This document shows, one piece after another, positions 1 through 7,304 of a stretch of 22,024 nucleotides of DNA; positions within the stretch are counted from its first letter, which is position 1, and the number at the start of each line of letters is the position of its first letter. A program made the translations under genes and the position numbers. A model generated the notes under the pieces. That model saw only the letters and a program-made list of their open reading frames with translations. It was not told the origin of the DNA and made no database searches. This DNA comes from UMGS1002 sp045586785 (GTDB lineage: Bacteria; Bacillota; Clostridia; Oscillospirales; CAG-272): contig JAZNBA010000010.1 in the NCBI GenBank assembly GCA_045586785.1, forward strand, positions 1-22,024, given 5' to 3'.

Positions 1-52
1 GGCACTGTTACCGCCGCTTCCTCTTCCGGCCGTAACGACGGCGCATCCGCCA
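1..52. other. GC-rich unrelated sequence abutting the PEPCK break
   Basis: These 52 bases are about 67 percent G+C by direct count, clearly above the neighbouring gene. In no frame do they read as the conserved PEPCK continuation. On the minus strand they give either an Arg/Lys-rich tail in the PEPCK frame or an open acidic frame starting at an ATG. The stretch is too short to identify. A contig-end artefact is the simplest reading; the edge of an inserted element is the alternative. Confidence 0.55.
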
Positions 53-1192
53 TGTGAAGCGGGAGTTGGGGTGAGCGCCGCAGGTGGACTTATCCTTCTT
101 ATCGAACTTGGTGCAGTCCCAAGGATTGCCCTTCCAGTCGATAGCGTTGCCGGGCTGAGGAGGATTCTTATCGAGACCTTCCCACCAAACAGTGTTCTCG
201 GCAGTATTGTGAACAACATTGGTGAAGATGGTATCCTTCATAGTGGTGTAGAGCGCGTTGGGGTTGGAGTTGAGGTTGGTACCGGGAGCAACGCCGAAGA
301 AGCCGTTCTCGGGGTTAACTGCCCAAAGTCTTCCGTCCTCACCGACGCGGAGCCAAGCGATATCGTCGCCTACGCACCATACCTTATAGCCCTTCTTTGC
401 GTAATATTCAGGCGGAATGAGCATTGCGAGGTTGGTCTTACCGCAAGCAGAGGGGAATGCAGCGCAAATATACTTGGTTTCGCCGTTGGGAGCCTCGATG
501 CCGAGGATGAGCATATGCTCAGCCATCCAACCTTCCTTGCGGCCAAGATAAGAAGCGATACGCAGAGCGAAGCACTTCTTGCCCAGCAGAACGTTTCCGC
601 CGTAACCGGAGTTAACGGACCAGATGGTGTTGTCCTCGGGGAAGTGGCAGATGTAACGCTTTTCCTCGTCTATGTCAGCGCGAGCGTGCAGACCCTTGAT
701 ATAGTCGGGGGAATCGCCCAGAGCTTCAAGTACATCGGTGCCGACACGAGTCATGATCAGCATATTGAGAACGACATAGATGGAGTCGGTAAGCTCAATG
801 CCGTATTTAGCAAAAGGAGAACCTACGATACTCATAGAATAGGGAATAACGTACATAGTTCTGCCCTTCATAGAGCCGCGGTAGATCTTGGACAGCTTTT
901 CATAGCATTCCTTAGGATCCATCCAGTTGTTGATGTTGCCTGCGTCCTCTTTTTTGGAGGTGCAGATAAAGGTACGTCCCTCAACACGGGCAACGTCGTT
1001 AACAGCGGTGCGGTGCAGATAGCATCCGGGAAGCTTTTCCTGGTTGAGCTTGATCATTTCACCGGTAGAGCAAGCCTCAGCACGCAGAGCCTCTGCCTGT
1101 TCCTCACTACCGTCGATCCAAACAATGTTGTCGGGTTGTGTCATGGCTGCCATCTCTTCGATCCAGCCGGTAACAAATTTGTTGTTGGTCAT
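8..1192 (-). CDS. pckG: GTP-dependent phosphoenolpyruvate carboxykinase, 3' end disrupted or missing
   Basis: The cytoplasmic enzyme interconverts oxaloacetate plus GTP and phosphoenolpyruvate plus CO2, linking C4 acids to glycolysis or gluconeogenesis. Seen: N-terminal PEPCK segments (residues around MKGRTMYVIPYSM and SPFAKYGIELTDS), the nucleotide-binding loop FPSACGKTN with the reactive Cys, the metal/GTP segment VGDDIAWLRVGEDG, the VAPGTN stretch and AHPNSRFT near the break. The ATG at 1192 is chosen over an upstream start because AAGGAG sits 8-10 nt before it. The family is about 600 residues, but clear homology here covers only about 380-390. After the Thr codon at 53-55 the expected continuation (Ala-Pro...) is replaced by an Arg/Lys-rich tail that ends at a TAA at base 8. 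Either the sequence end is chimeric or the gene is interrupted. Family identity is firm; the state of the 3' end is unresolved. Confidence 0.9.
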   Translation of the reverse strand: MTNNKFVTGWIEEMAAMTQPDNIVWIDGSEEQAEALRAEACSTGEMIKLNQEKLPGCYLHRTAVNDVARVEGRTFICTSKKEDAGNINNWMDPKECYEKLSKIYRGSMKGRTMYVIPYSMSIVGSPFAKYGIELTDSIYVVLNMLIMTRVGTDVLEALGDSPDYIKGLHARADIDEEKRYICHFPEDNTIWSVNSGYGGNVLLGKKCFALRIASYLGRKEGWMAEHMLILGIEAPNGETKYICAAFPSACGKTNLAMLIPPEYYAKKGYKVWCVGDDIAWLRVGEDGRLWAVNPENGFFGVAPGTNLNSNPNALYTTMKDTIFTNVVHNTAENTVWWEGLDKNPPQPGNAIDWKGNPWDCTKFDKKDKSTCGAHPNSRFTWRMRRRYGRKRKRR

Positions 1193-1239
1193 TTGATTTC
1201 TCCTTCGATATATTTGGGTAATCATTGTTTTCCATGTTA

Positions 1240-1268
1240 ATAATACCACAATTTTTTTGTTTTTTCAA
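1240..1268 (-). promoter_or_regulatory. Probable sigma-A promoter of pckG
   Basis: On the minus strand TTGAAA (1263-1268) lies 17 bp from TATTAT (1240-1245), and a TG one base before the -10 makes it an extended -10. The spacer is A-rich. The start codon is about 50 nt downstream at 1192. A 10-bp perfect palindrome, TTGTTAACAA (1292-1301), lies about 24 bp upstream of the -35 and could be a regulator site; that role is inference. Confidence 0.6.
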
Positions 1269-1352
1269 TATAATAATTGCAAAGTTACAATTTGTTAACA
1301 ATTTGCATAAAAAGCAAAGCAAAGATTTGTTAAATATTACTCGATTAAAGTG

Positions 1353-1392
1353 TGAACAAATGTTTGCATTTGTGAAAAAAGTATGTTATACT
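1353..1392 (+). promoter_or_regulatory. lexA promoter with overlapping LexA box
   Basis: GAACAAATGTTT (1354-1365) matches the Gram-positive LexA operator pattern GAAC-N4-GTTC except for the last base. It overlaps a weak -35, TTGCAT (1364-1369), placed 17 bp from an extended -10, TGTTATACT (1384-1392). An operator here would block polymerase, as expected for a self-repressed lexA gene. The operator assignment rests on pattern and position only. Confidence 0.65.
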
Positions 1393-1425
1393 AAAATATA
1401 TAAATTTACATATTGAGGGATTGAA

Positions 1426-2022
1426 ATGAAATTGACTTCCCGAGAGCAAATGACTCTTGATTACATAATTGAAACCATTAACGAAAAAGGATATTCTCCG
1501 AGCGTACGCGATATTATGGCGGCAGTCGGATATAAAAGCACATCTACCGTGTACAGTTGCCTGCAAAAATTGGAGGCGCTGGGGTACATACAAAAAGAGG
1601 GCGGAAAAAGCCGTACGATAAGAGTCGAGGGGGCGTCGGCACCCGGAAACAAAGTGCCGATTCTCGGCAGAGTTACCGCCGGACTTCCAATACTTGCGGA
1701 AGAAAATTTTGACGGATACGTTAATTTTGTATCCGAGAACGTAAGTGTGCCGCAAGCTGAGCTGTTTGCGCTTCGCGTCAGTGGCGAGAGCATGATAGAG
1801 GCAGGGATTATGGATGGTGACGTTGTCATAGTTCACCGCAGAGAATACGCCGAAAACGGCGAGATAGTGGTTGCCATGATAGATGATTCGGCAACTGTTA
1901 AAACATTTTATAAGGAAGATGGCGGTTATCGTCTTCAGCCTGAAAATTCCACAATGCAGCCAATATATACCGATCATGTTGTTATACTCGGTAAGGTAGT
2001 TGCGAGCATGAGACTTTATTGA
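1426..2022 (+). CDS. lexA: LexA repressor, SOS regulator
   Basis: LexA represses DNA-damage genes and inactivates itself by RecA-stimulated self-cleavage. The protein has 198 residues, close to the usual ~200. Seen: an N-terminal winged helix-turn-helix (residues 1-66, with YSPSVRDIM and the recognition-helix region STSTVYSCL), the Ala85-Gly86 scissile bond in RVTAGLP, and a C-terminal S24-type peptidase domain with nucleophile Ser122 in SGESM and general base Lys159 in ATVK. GAGGGA precedes the ATG. The gene has its own promoter with a candidate LexA box and is followed by a hairpin terminator, so it is probably monocistronic. All catalytic residues are present, so it should be a cleavable repressor. 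Confidence 0.97.
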   Translation: MKLTSREQMTLDYIIETINEKGYSPSVRDIMAAVGYKSTSTVYSCLQKLEALGYIQKEGGKSRTIRVEGASAPGNKVPILGRVTAGLPILAEENFDGYVNFVSENVSVPQAELFALRVSGESMIEAGIMDGDVVIVHRREYAENGEIVVAMIDDSATVKTFYKEDGGYRLQPENSTMQPIYTDHVVILGKVVASMRLY

Positions 2023-2029
2023 TTATTTG

Positions 2030-2065
2030 ACAGCGGTGTTGATATACGATACCGCTGTATTTTTT
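2030..2065 (+). terminator. Terminator after lexA
   Basis: ACAGCGGT (2030-2037) pairs perfectly with ACCGCTGT (2051-2058) and is followed by six T residues (2060-2065). It lies directly before the ribosome binding site of the ABC permease, so that gene either relies on readthrough or has its own weak promoter, which I could not locate. Confidence 0.8.
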
Positions 2066-2082
2066 GAAGGAGGATATATAAC

Positions 2083-4461
2083 TTGGAGCATCGAAAACGT
2101 GTTACCGATAATGAGCAGATATGGAACGCAGATGTTAAAAACGATCGTGTAGCTAATGATAAGCTGCGTTCGGGCCTTGGATGGCGTAAGCTGAAAACCG
2201 CATTCAAAACTGTTTTTCTCAATTTTAAGGAGTACGCAAGCTTTTTTGCCGCATTGTTTATAATACAGTCTATGATATGGCTGCTGTGTTTTACTACGGC
2301 TACTAATATTGTCCGCGAACGCGAGATGATTGAAAAGACGTATGATCATCATGTGATAGTTGATAATCTTACAAAATCAGATGTGTCGTGGCTGGAAAAC
2401 GCTTTCGCCATAAAAGACGCTCAAATTATGCGAAGCTATGAGGAGTATAGATTTATTGAACCCGATGAGAATAATAAATATTACAGCCTCAGAGTAAGAC
2501 TCAAGCAGGGAAGCGATATAGAAACCTTTGTGCAATATTATCTTGAGGGTAATTCCATTGATACCTCGCGCCTTGAAATAACGCCCACCCCGCTTATGAC
2601 ATACGATAATGAATATGTGGGTACAAATATCAATGATGCCATATTGGCGGGAATATTGCTTATTGCGCTTTCTGTTGTGGTTATGATGTCACTGTTCAAT
2701 ATCCGACTTAACCACTATAAATTCATGTACGGTATTTATATGACGTGTGGCGCGGGATTCCGACGGCTGTTCAGCTCATCCATATGGGAAATGATGGTCA
2801 TTGCTTGCTCTACCGTGGTGCTGTCGGGCGTTACCAGCTTTGCCTTGTGCGCAGTTGTATTTTCCACCGTCGAGGTTGCCGTTATGTGGTGGATGATACC
2901 GCTGGTTCTGGTGCTCAATTTTATTATTGTTTTTCTTGCGGTGTATATGCCGACTAAGGCACTGTCAATAAAAACGCCGCTGTCTCTTATAGTGGCGCAG
3001 GATAACTCGAATCTTGTGTCCTCGCCCAAGCGCTCATTCAAAATATTCAATAAGAGTTTTCCGTATCATTATGAGCTGTTTTCCGCGTGGCGTTTCCGCA
3101 AATATTTTGTCAGAACGCTAATAACTTCTATCTTGTTTACGTCAATATTCCTTTGCACAGTTTATGTGGGCTATATGAAAAAGACGGATGAAGCGGTAAT
3201 GGGGCCTGAGCTTATTGCGTACGTTGATATAGGTGACGTTGATGTTACGGGGACAGATGAAAGATTTTTCAACATCAATGATGTCGTAGACGTTATGGAC
3301 GAGATACAGCGCGACGCGCTTGAAACACTTGACGGAGTCAGTCATACCAAGTGGGTGAACGAGACCTCGGCAAGCTCGCTTAATTCGCATCTGTTGCTGG
3401 GACTTGATACTACGGGCGGTTATAAATATGCTGTGTCTGCCACGGGACTTCAGGTAGGCTATAACAGAGCAACCAATGTTTACGATTACACAGCAATGGA
3501 TAAACATTATTTAGATACGCTGTGCGCTATATACGAAGTGGATGGGGATCCGTATGTGGTGCTTTCCGACAGTAGCAAGATAATCATCAGTGATAAAATG
3601 TATAACGGAGCAGGTATTGCATTTGAGGTCGGAGATAGAGTGCTGGCGGCAACCTTCTTCCACGGCAAGCTTGATCAGACAGATTACCTGACGCTGTCAC
3701 CTAATGAGATACTCAAAAAGCAGCTTGAAAAGTGTACATATGAATATAAAGAATACGAAATCGCGGCTGTTGTACACGGCGGCGAAAACGTGGACAGCTT
3801 CATGGTGGGCATGAACTATATTGAATATTATGCTTTTACCGGTAATACAAAGGTCAGGGGCGATATAAAAATATTCACCGAGCAAGGTCTTGACAGCACG
3901 ATGTCCGAGCCGCTTTTGAGCGAGGTACGCGGCAAGCTGAATGAGCATGCCGGAATTTACGGTATGAATTATAGAATACAGCGCAATTTCCGCATTCTTA
4001 ACGATGAACTGATATCCGCGCGTCACACTTATTTGCGAATAATCATTATAGCGGTATTGCTGCTGCTGTTGTCTCCCGTAGTATGGTTCTTCTCTCAACT
4101 GCTGTTTTATTTCAAGCGCGAGAAGGAGATCAATATTCTGCGCATGTTCGGTGCGTCGGACAGACAGGTACGGGGGCTTTACAGCTTCGCGGGACTTATT
4201 ATGTCTGCGTGCGCAAGCGTTGTGACCGTATTGCTGGGATATCTGGCAAGCTTCGGTCTTTACAAGCTGTTCAATAACATATTGGTCAAGTACGGTTTTG
4301 TCAGCGGAACGGAATATGAATTCTATATTTCGATTCCCGCGCTCATTACCAGTATTGTACTATCGGTACTATGCGGCTTCCTTTCCTCGTTTATTCCGTA
4401 TGCGGTAAGCAAGAGACGCATAGAAAAGCAGGCGGCACGTCAGCTGTCGCAGGATAATTAG
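2083..4461 (+). CDS. FtsX/MacB-like ABC transporter permease
   Basis: This is an inner-membrane permease of the FtsX-like (MacB/LolC) superfamily, whose members export peptides or lipoproteins, transmit mechanical signals or confer drug resistance; the substrate here is unknown. The 792 residues form two modules, each with one membrane helix, an outside domain and then more helices. Estimated helices: 53-76, 186-206, 236-260, 268-290, 343-364, 651-677, 700-725, 748-773. The first external loop has about 110 residues and the second about 285. The segment REKEINILRMFGASDRQV before helix 7 is the classic FtsX coupling region. The start is TTG at 2083, supported by GAAGGAGG about 9 nt upstream; no ATG is placed as well. 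Its ATPase follows 13 nt downstream. No two-component system lies nearby, unlike BceAB loci. Confidence 0.87.
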   Translation: MEHRKRVTDNEQIWNADVKNDRVANDKLRSGLGWRKLKTAFKTVFLNFKEYASFFAALFIIQSMIWLLCFTTATNIVREREMIEKTYDHHVIVDNLTKSDVSWLENAFAIKDAQIMRSYEEYRFIEPDENNKYYSLRVRLKQGSDIETFVQYYLEGNSIDTSRLEITPTPLMTYDNEYVGTNINDAILAGILLIALSVVVMMSLFNIRLNHYKFMYGIYMTCGAGFRRLFSSSIWEMMVIACSTVVLSGVTSFALCAVVFSTVEVAVMWWMIPLVLVLNFIIVFLAVYMPTKALSIKTPLSLIVAQDNSNLVSSPKRSFKIFNKSFPYHYELFSAWRFRKYFVRTLITSILFTSIFLCTVYVGYMKKTDEAVMGPELIAYVDIGDVDVTGTDERFFNINDVVDVMDEIQRDALETLDGVSHTKWVNETSASSLNSHLLLGLDTTGGYKYAVSATGLQVGYNRATNVYDYTAMDKHYLDTLCAIYEVDGDPYVVLSDSSKIIISDKMYNGAGIAFEVGDRVLAATFFHGKLDQTDYLTLSPNEILKKQLEKCTYEYKEYEIAAVVHGGENVDSFMVGMNYIEYYAFTGNTKVRGDIKIFTEQGLDSTMSEPLLSEVRGKLNEHAGIYGMNYRIQRNFRILNDELISARHTYLRIIIIAVLLLLLSPVVWFFSQLLFYFKREKEINILRMFGASDRQVRGLYSFAGLIMSACASVVTVLLGYLASFGLYKLFNNILVKYGFVSGTEYEFYISIPALITSIVLSVLCGFLSSFIPYAVSKRRIEKQAARQLSQDN

Positions 4462-4474
4462 GAGGTGACTAAAG

Positions 4475-5167
4475 ATGGATGATAGAAGAGTAATTCTCGA
4501 AACTGAGGACGTTATAAGACAATATCAACAGTACGACTCGGTGGTTACCGCGGTGCAAAGAGCAAGCATACGCGTTTTTGAAGGTGAGTTCGTTGCGATA
4601 ATAGGCTCGTCGGGTTCGGGTAAAAGTACGTTTTTGCACCTGTGCGCGGGACTTGACAGACCCAATACGGGTACCATCAAAATAAGAAACAACGACATTA
4701 CAAAAATGTCCCCCGATGACCTCGGTGCATTTCGCGGCAAGAATATCGGTATGGTATTCCAGAATCACAATCTGATACCGCAGTTTACCGCACTCGAAAA
4801 TATACTTATCCCCACTCTTATGTGCAACCGCCCCGAGTTTTCATATGAGGAAAATCTCAAAAAGCTGATAAGTACTCTTGATATCGCGGACAGACTGCAC
4901 CATTTGCCCAGTGAACTGTCGGGCGGTCAGCAGCAGAGAGTCGCCATTGCGCGCGCGCTGATAAACCTGCCTCAGATTGTGTTTGCGGATGAACCTACCG
5001 GCAATCTTGACCGAGCCAATGCGGATGAGGTGCTACGTTTGTTGCTTGAAACCAAAGAGCTGTTGGGACAGACGCTTATAATGGTAACTCACGATATGGA
5101 GATCGCCCGTCAGGCAGACAGAGTATTTAAGATGGACAACGGTTTTATTACACCGTGGCGTTTATAA
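4475..5167 (+). CDS. ABC transporter ATPase, LolD/MacB type
   Basis: This cytoplasmic ATPase powers the adjacent permease, presumably as a dimer on the two FtsX modules. The 230 residues are the normal length for a stand-alone LolD/MacB ATPase. Seen: Walker A GSSGSGKST (44-52), Q-loop Gln96 (VFQNHN), signature LSGGQ (148-152), Walker B IVFADE (168-173) with catalytic Glu173, the TGNLD D-loop, and H-loop His206 (MVTHD). GGAGGTG precedes the ATG. The 13-nt gap to the permease implies one transcript. No motif is missing, so it should be active; the transported molecule cannot be deduced. Confidence 0.95.
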   Translation: MDDRRVILETEDVIRQYQQYDSVVTAVQRASIRVFEGEFVAIIGSSGSGKSTFLHLCAGLDRPNTGTIKIRNNDITKMSPDDLGAFRGKNIGMVFQNHNLIPQFTALENILIPTLMCNRPEFSYEENLKKLISTLDIADRLHHLPSELSGGQQQRVAIARALINLPQIVFADEPTGNLDRANADEVLRLLLETKELLGQTLIMVTHDMEIARQADRVFKMDNGFITPWRL

Positions 5168-5177
5168 TATACATTCA

Positions 5178-5210
5178 AAAGAGCATAGGCCATTAAGACC
5201 TATGCTCTTT
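5178..5210. terminator. Bidirectional terminator between ABC ATPase and flippase
   Basis: A perfect 12-bp stem (5178-5189 with 5199-5210) closes a 9-nt loop. The stop codon of the minus-strand flippase (5193-5195) lies in the loop and its last codons form one arm. A run of four T residues follows the stem on the minus strand; the plus side has only the arm's own TTT, then AACTTTTG. It can serve both convergent genes. Confidence 0.8.
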
Positions 5211-6752
5211 AACTTTTGACGGTGACTTTATAAATTGACGAAGCTTCAAAAAATCCTCGTGCTCCAGTGCGTAAAGACCTCGCAGAAGTAAAATGTAAAT
5301 TAGCGCACAGCATATTATTGCCCACGTGATAGTGACAACTGTGATACTTCCGCCAATCGGCGACAGTATAAGCTTGATTGTGCATACAGCTCCGGTTATA
5401 GCAACAAGCGGCTTTATTATCCATCCTGATATATTTGGGCGTAAGCGGCTTATATACAAAAGCCGTCCGACGCTGAGTGAGGCATTAATAATTTCGCAAG
5501 CGTAAACAATGACTATATAGCTATATATGCCGTATCTCGGCAATACCAGCCACACTAAGATCACCGAAAGCAGAGCATCGATAATGTTCACCAGCATAGA
5601 ATAAAATTGCTGTCCCATACCCTTTAGCATGGCGTCCGTCATGCTGTCGAGATACATTATTGGAATAAGCGGTGCGAGATATGCAATAAAGCTTGCCGCC
5701 TCGGGTGTGTCGGGATAGATTATCGCTCCCAGCTCTTTTGCGAAGCAAAGCATTATACCGCTGACTCCGATGGAAAATAGAAGTGTCAGCCGAAGCGTCT
5801 TGCGCTGAATACTTTTGACCGAGCTTTTGTTGCCGGCGGCGCGGCTTTCGGCTATTTCGGGGATGAGCAGTCCCGAGAACGAGGTTATAAATACCGCGGG
5901 GAACAGTATTATAGGAAATGCCATGCTTTGAAGTGAGCCGTAAAGACTCAGCGACGTGGCGGTATCCGCACCGAATTTTTTGAGTCCGAGAGGGATGAGC
6001 GCATGTTCTATGCTGAGTAGTCCCGAACGCACGTAAGAGCTGAACGCCACGGGTAGCGCGATAGATAGCAGAGAAGACGATATTTCACGCGCGGAAGTGT
6101 TACTTTTGCCCGACGGGCGTTTGCTGAAAAGATATATCAGCGTCATTATTATGAGTGAACATATTTCGGCCATTGTGCTTGCTATTGCCAGCGCAATGCA
6201 GGCGTATTCGATGCCGCGAGGTAGAAAAAAATTTATAAGAAACACGGTGGCGGATATGCGCACTATCTGCTCAAGAAATACTGTGACCGAATTTTTTATT
6301 ACTTGCCGCCGTGCCGTGAAATAGCCGTTCAGTGCCGCTGTTATGGATATTGGCGGGAGCGAGAGGGCAAGTATGCGCAGAGGAATGACACATCGCGCGT
6401 CATCAAGCAGACGGAATGATATTATTTCGGCAAGAGAGAAAAGCAGTGTTGCCGCCGTAATGCTGAATCCGAGGGCGTAGACAAGACAAGTGCGCAATAT
6501 TTTACCTGTTTGCTCGGGAAAGCCTTTGCCCTGCGCCTCGGATATGAGACGCGTGACCGCAAGATTTATTCCCGAGGTGGCGAGCGTTATTCCGAAGGCA
6601 TATACGCTGCCGATAAGCGAATATACCCCCATAGCCTCGGCACCCGCCGCGTTTGATACGTATATATTGAAGTACATTCCCACCGTGCGCATAATAAGCG
6701 ATACCGCGATGAGAATGAATGCGTTGTACACAAATGTGTGTTTCTTTTTCAT
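5193..6752 (-). CDS. SpoVB/MurJ-superfamily polysaccharide or lipid II flippase
   Basis: This multi-pass membrane protein belongs to the MOP (MATE/PST/MVF) superfamily, which flips lipid-linked sugars such as lipid II across the cytoplasmic membrane. The 519 residues are hydrophobic throughout, with roughly 12-14 helices. The N-terminal stretch (NAFILIAVSLIMRTVGMYFN, then GVYSLIGSVYAFG and GINLAVTRLISEAQG) is typical of the SpoVB/YtgP group. The start at 6752 is supported by AGAAAGG about 8 nt upstream. The gene stands alone, convergent with the ABC ATPase. In spore formers SpoVB works in cortex synthesis; assigning this copy to sporulation or to vegetative wall synthesis is not possible from sequence alone, so I leave the symbol blank. 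An inverted repeat (6769-6776 with 6785-6792) lies in its leader. Confidence 0.87.
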   Translation of the reverse strand: MKKKHTFVYNAFILIAVSLIMRTVGMYFNIYVSNAAGAEAMGVYSLIGSVYAFGITLATSGINLAVTRLISEAQGKGFPEQTGKILRTCLVYALGFSITAATLLFSLAEIISFRLLDDARCVIPLRILALSLPPISITAALNGYFTARRQVIKNSVTVFLEQIVRISATVFLINFFLPRGIEYACIALAIASTMAEICSLIIMTLIYLFSKRPSGKSNTSAREISSSLLSIALPVAFSSYVRSGLLSIEHALIPLGLKKFGADTATSLSLYGSLQSMAFPIILFPAVFITSFSGLLIPEIAESRAAGNKSSVKSIQRKTLRLTLLFSIGVSGIMLCFAKELGAIIYPDTPEAASFIAYLAPLIPIMYLDSMTDAMLKGMGQQFYSMLVNIIDALLSVILVWLVLPRYGIYSYIVIVYACEIINASLSVGRLLYISRLRPNISGWIIKPLVAITGAVCTIKLILSPIGGSITVVTITWAIICCALIYILLLRGLYALEHEDFLKLRQFIKSPSKVKEHRS

Positions 6753-6768
6753 GCTTGTTGCCTTTCTT

Positions 6769-6792
6769 TTGAATATATTAAATGATATTCAA
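6769..6792 (-). repeat. Inverted repeat in the flippase leader
   Basis: TTGAATAT (6769-6776) and ATATTCAA (6785-6792) form a perfect 8-bp inverted repeat with an 8-nt spacer, just upstream of the flippase ribosome binding site. It could be an operator or a leader hairpin. The rest of 6753-6940 is AT-rich and I see no clear sigma-A promoter for the flippase there. Confidence 0.4.
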
Positions 6793-6941
6793 GCGCGAAC
6801 AAGGTTAGAATATAATGAAATCGTTATATTTTTAAATCTTATATTTCGACGTATTTAAACCATTGAACTCAATATTCAACAAATATCGACAACACTGCCG
6901 GAATTTATTTTTTTGTGACTGTAAAAAGCGTATAAAACGTA

Positions 6942-6970
6942 TTGACAACAGCCGAGCTTGGGATTATTAT
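6942..6970 (+). promoter_or_regulatory. Sigma-A promoter of rubredoxin
   Basis: A perfect TTGACA (6942-6947) is separated by 17 bp from TATTAT (6965-6970). The start codon lies about 31 nt downstream. Confidence 0.8.
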
Positions 6971-7001
6971 TTATTAGCATTAAAACTTTTTGGAGGTTGG
7001 T

Positions 7002-7193
7002 ATGAAGTATATTTGCGAGCTTTGCGGATATGAATACGATCCCGCAACAGGCGATCCGGACAACGGCATAGCCGAGAAGACCGAATTTGAAGATATCCCC
7101 GCGGATTGGGTATGTCCCTCGTGTGGCGCATCGAAGCAGGATTTTGAGGCTCAGTCGGAGGACGACGAGGAGCCGGAGGGCGATGAGGAATGA
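7002..7193 (+). CDS. Rubredoxin
   Basis: This is a small cytoplasmic Fe(Cys)4 electron carrier, used in anaerobes for oxygen and superoxide detoxification or to feed oxidoreductases. The protein has 63 residues. Two CxxCG knuckles, CELCGYEYDPATGDP and CPSCGASKQDF, bind the iron; the core residues DWVCP are present. The core ends near residue 50 and an unusually acidic tail rich in Glu and Asp follows. The start is the ATG at 7002, 5 nt after GGAGG; a TTG at 6990 would overlap that site and is rejected. It has its own promoter and terminator, so it is monocistronic, and no redox partner is adjacent. Confidence 0.95.
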   Translation: MKYICELCGYEYDPATGDPDNGIAEKTEFEDIPADWVCPSCGASKQDFEAQSEDDEEPEGDEE

Positions 7194-7225
7194 AAGAAAG
7201 GCACAGCCGTGGCTGTGCCTTTCTT
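7194..7225 (+). terminator. Terminator after rubredoxin
   Basis: A perfect 15-bp inverted repeat (7194-7208 with 7211-7225) begins right after the stop codon. The descending arm ends in TTTCTT, which serves as the T-rich tail. Confidence 0.82.
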
Positions 7226-7242
7226 GATGTTGCGTAAAAGTG

Positions 7243-7271
7243 TTGCAAATGAGGCGATGATATGTTATACT
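7243..7271 (+). promoter_or_regulatory. Promoter of the ankyrin-repeat lipoprotein gene
   Basis: TTGCAA (7243-7248), a 17-bp spacer and the extended -10 TGTTATACT (7263-7271), the same nine bases as in the lexA promoter. The start codon is 33 nt downstream. Confidence 0.7.
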
Positions 7272-7304
7272 TATAATAACATATCAATACTGGAGGAAGT
7301 TTTT

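Noticed and set aside
8..52. Mini reading frame of 12 codons rich in Arg and Lys, similar in flavour to basic tails of small viral DNA-binding proteins
   Set aside because: It is too short and low in complexity to support any homology; it is more simply explained by GC-rich junk or chimeric sequence at the end.
71..1240. Long plus-strand open frame of 389 codons opposite pckG
   Set aside because: It is the antisense of strongly conserved PEPCK motifs, has no ribosome binding site and resembles no known protein family; its length reflects the codon bias of the real gene.
1312..1326. Short tandem AAGCAAAGC repeats upstream of pckG and lexA
   Set aside because: Only about two imperfect units of low-complexity sequence; no array or iteron pattern.
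1345..1977. Minus-strand open frame of 210 codons opposite lexA
   Set aside because: LexA is clear on the plus strand with promoter, ribosome binding site and terminator; the antisense frame has no family features.
7209..7304. Upstream extension of the ankyrin lipoprotein
   Set aside because: It would start inside the rubredoxin terminator, upstream of the gene's own promoter, and would bury the signal peptide.
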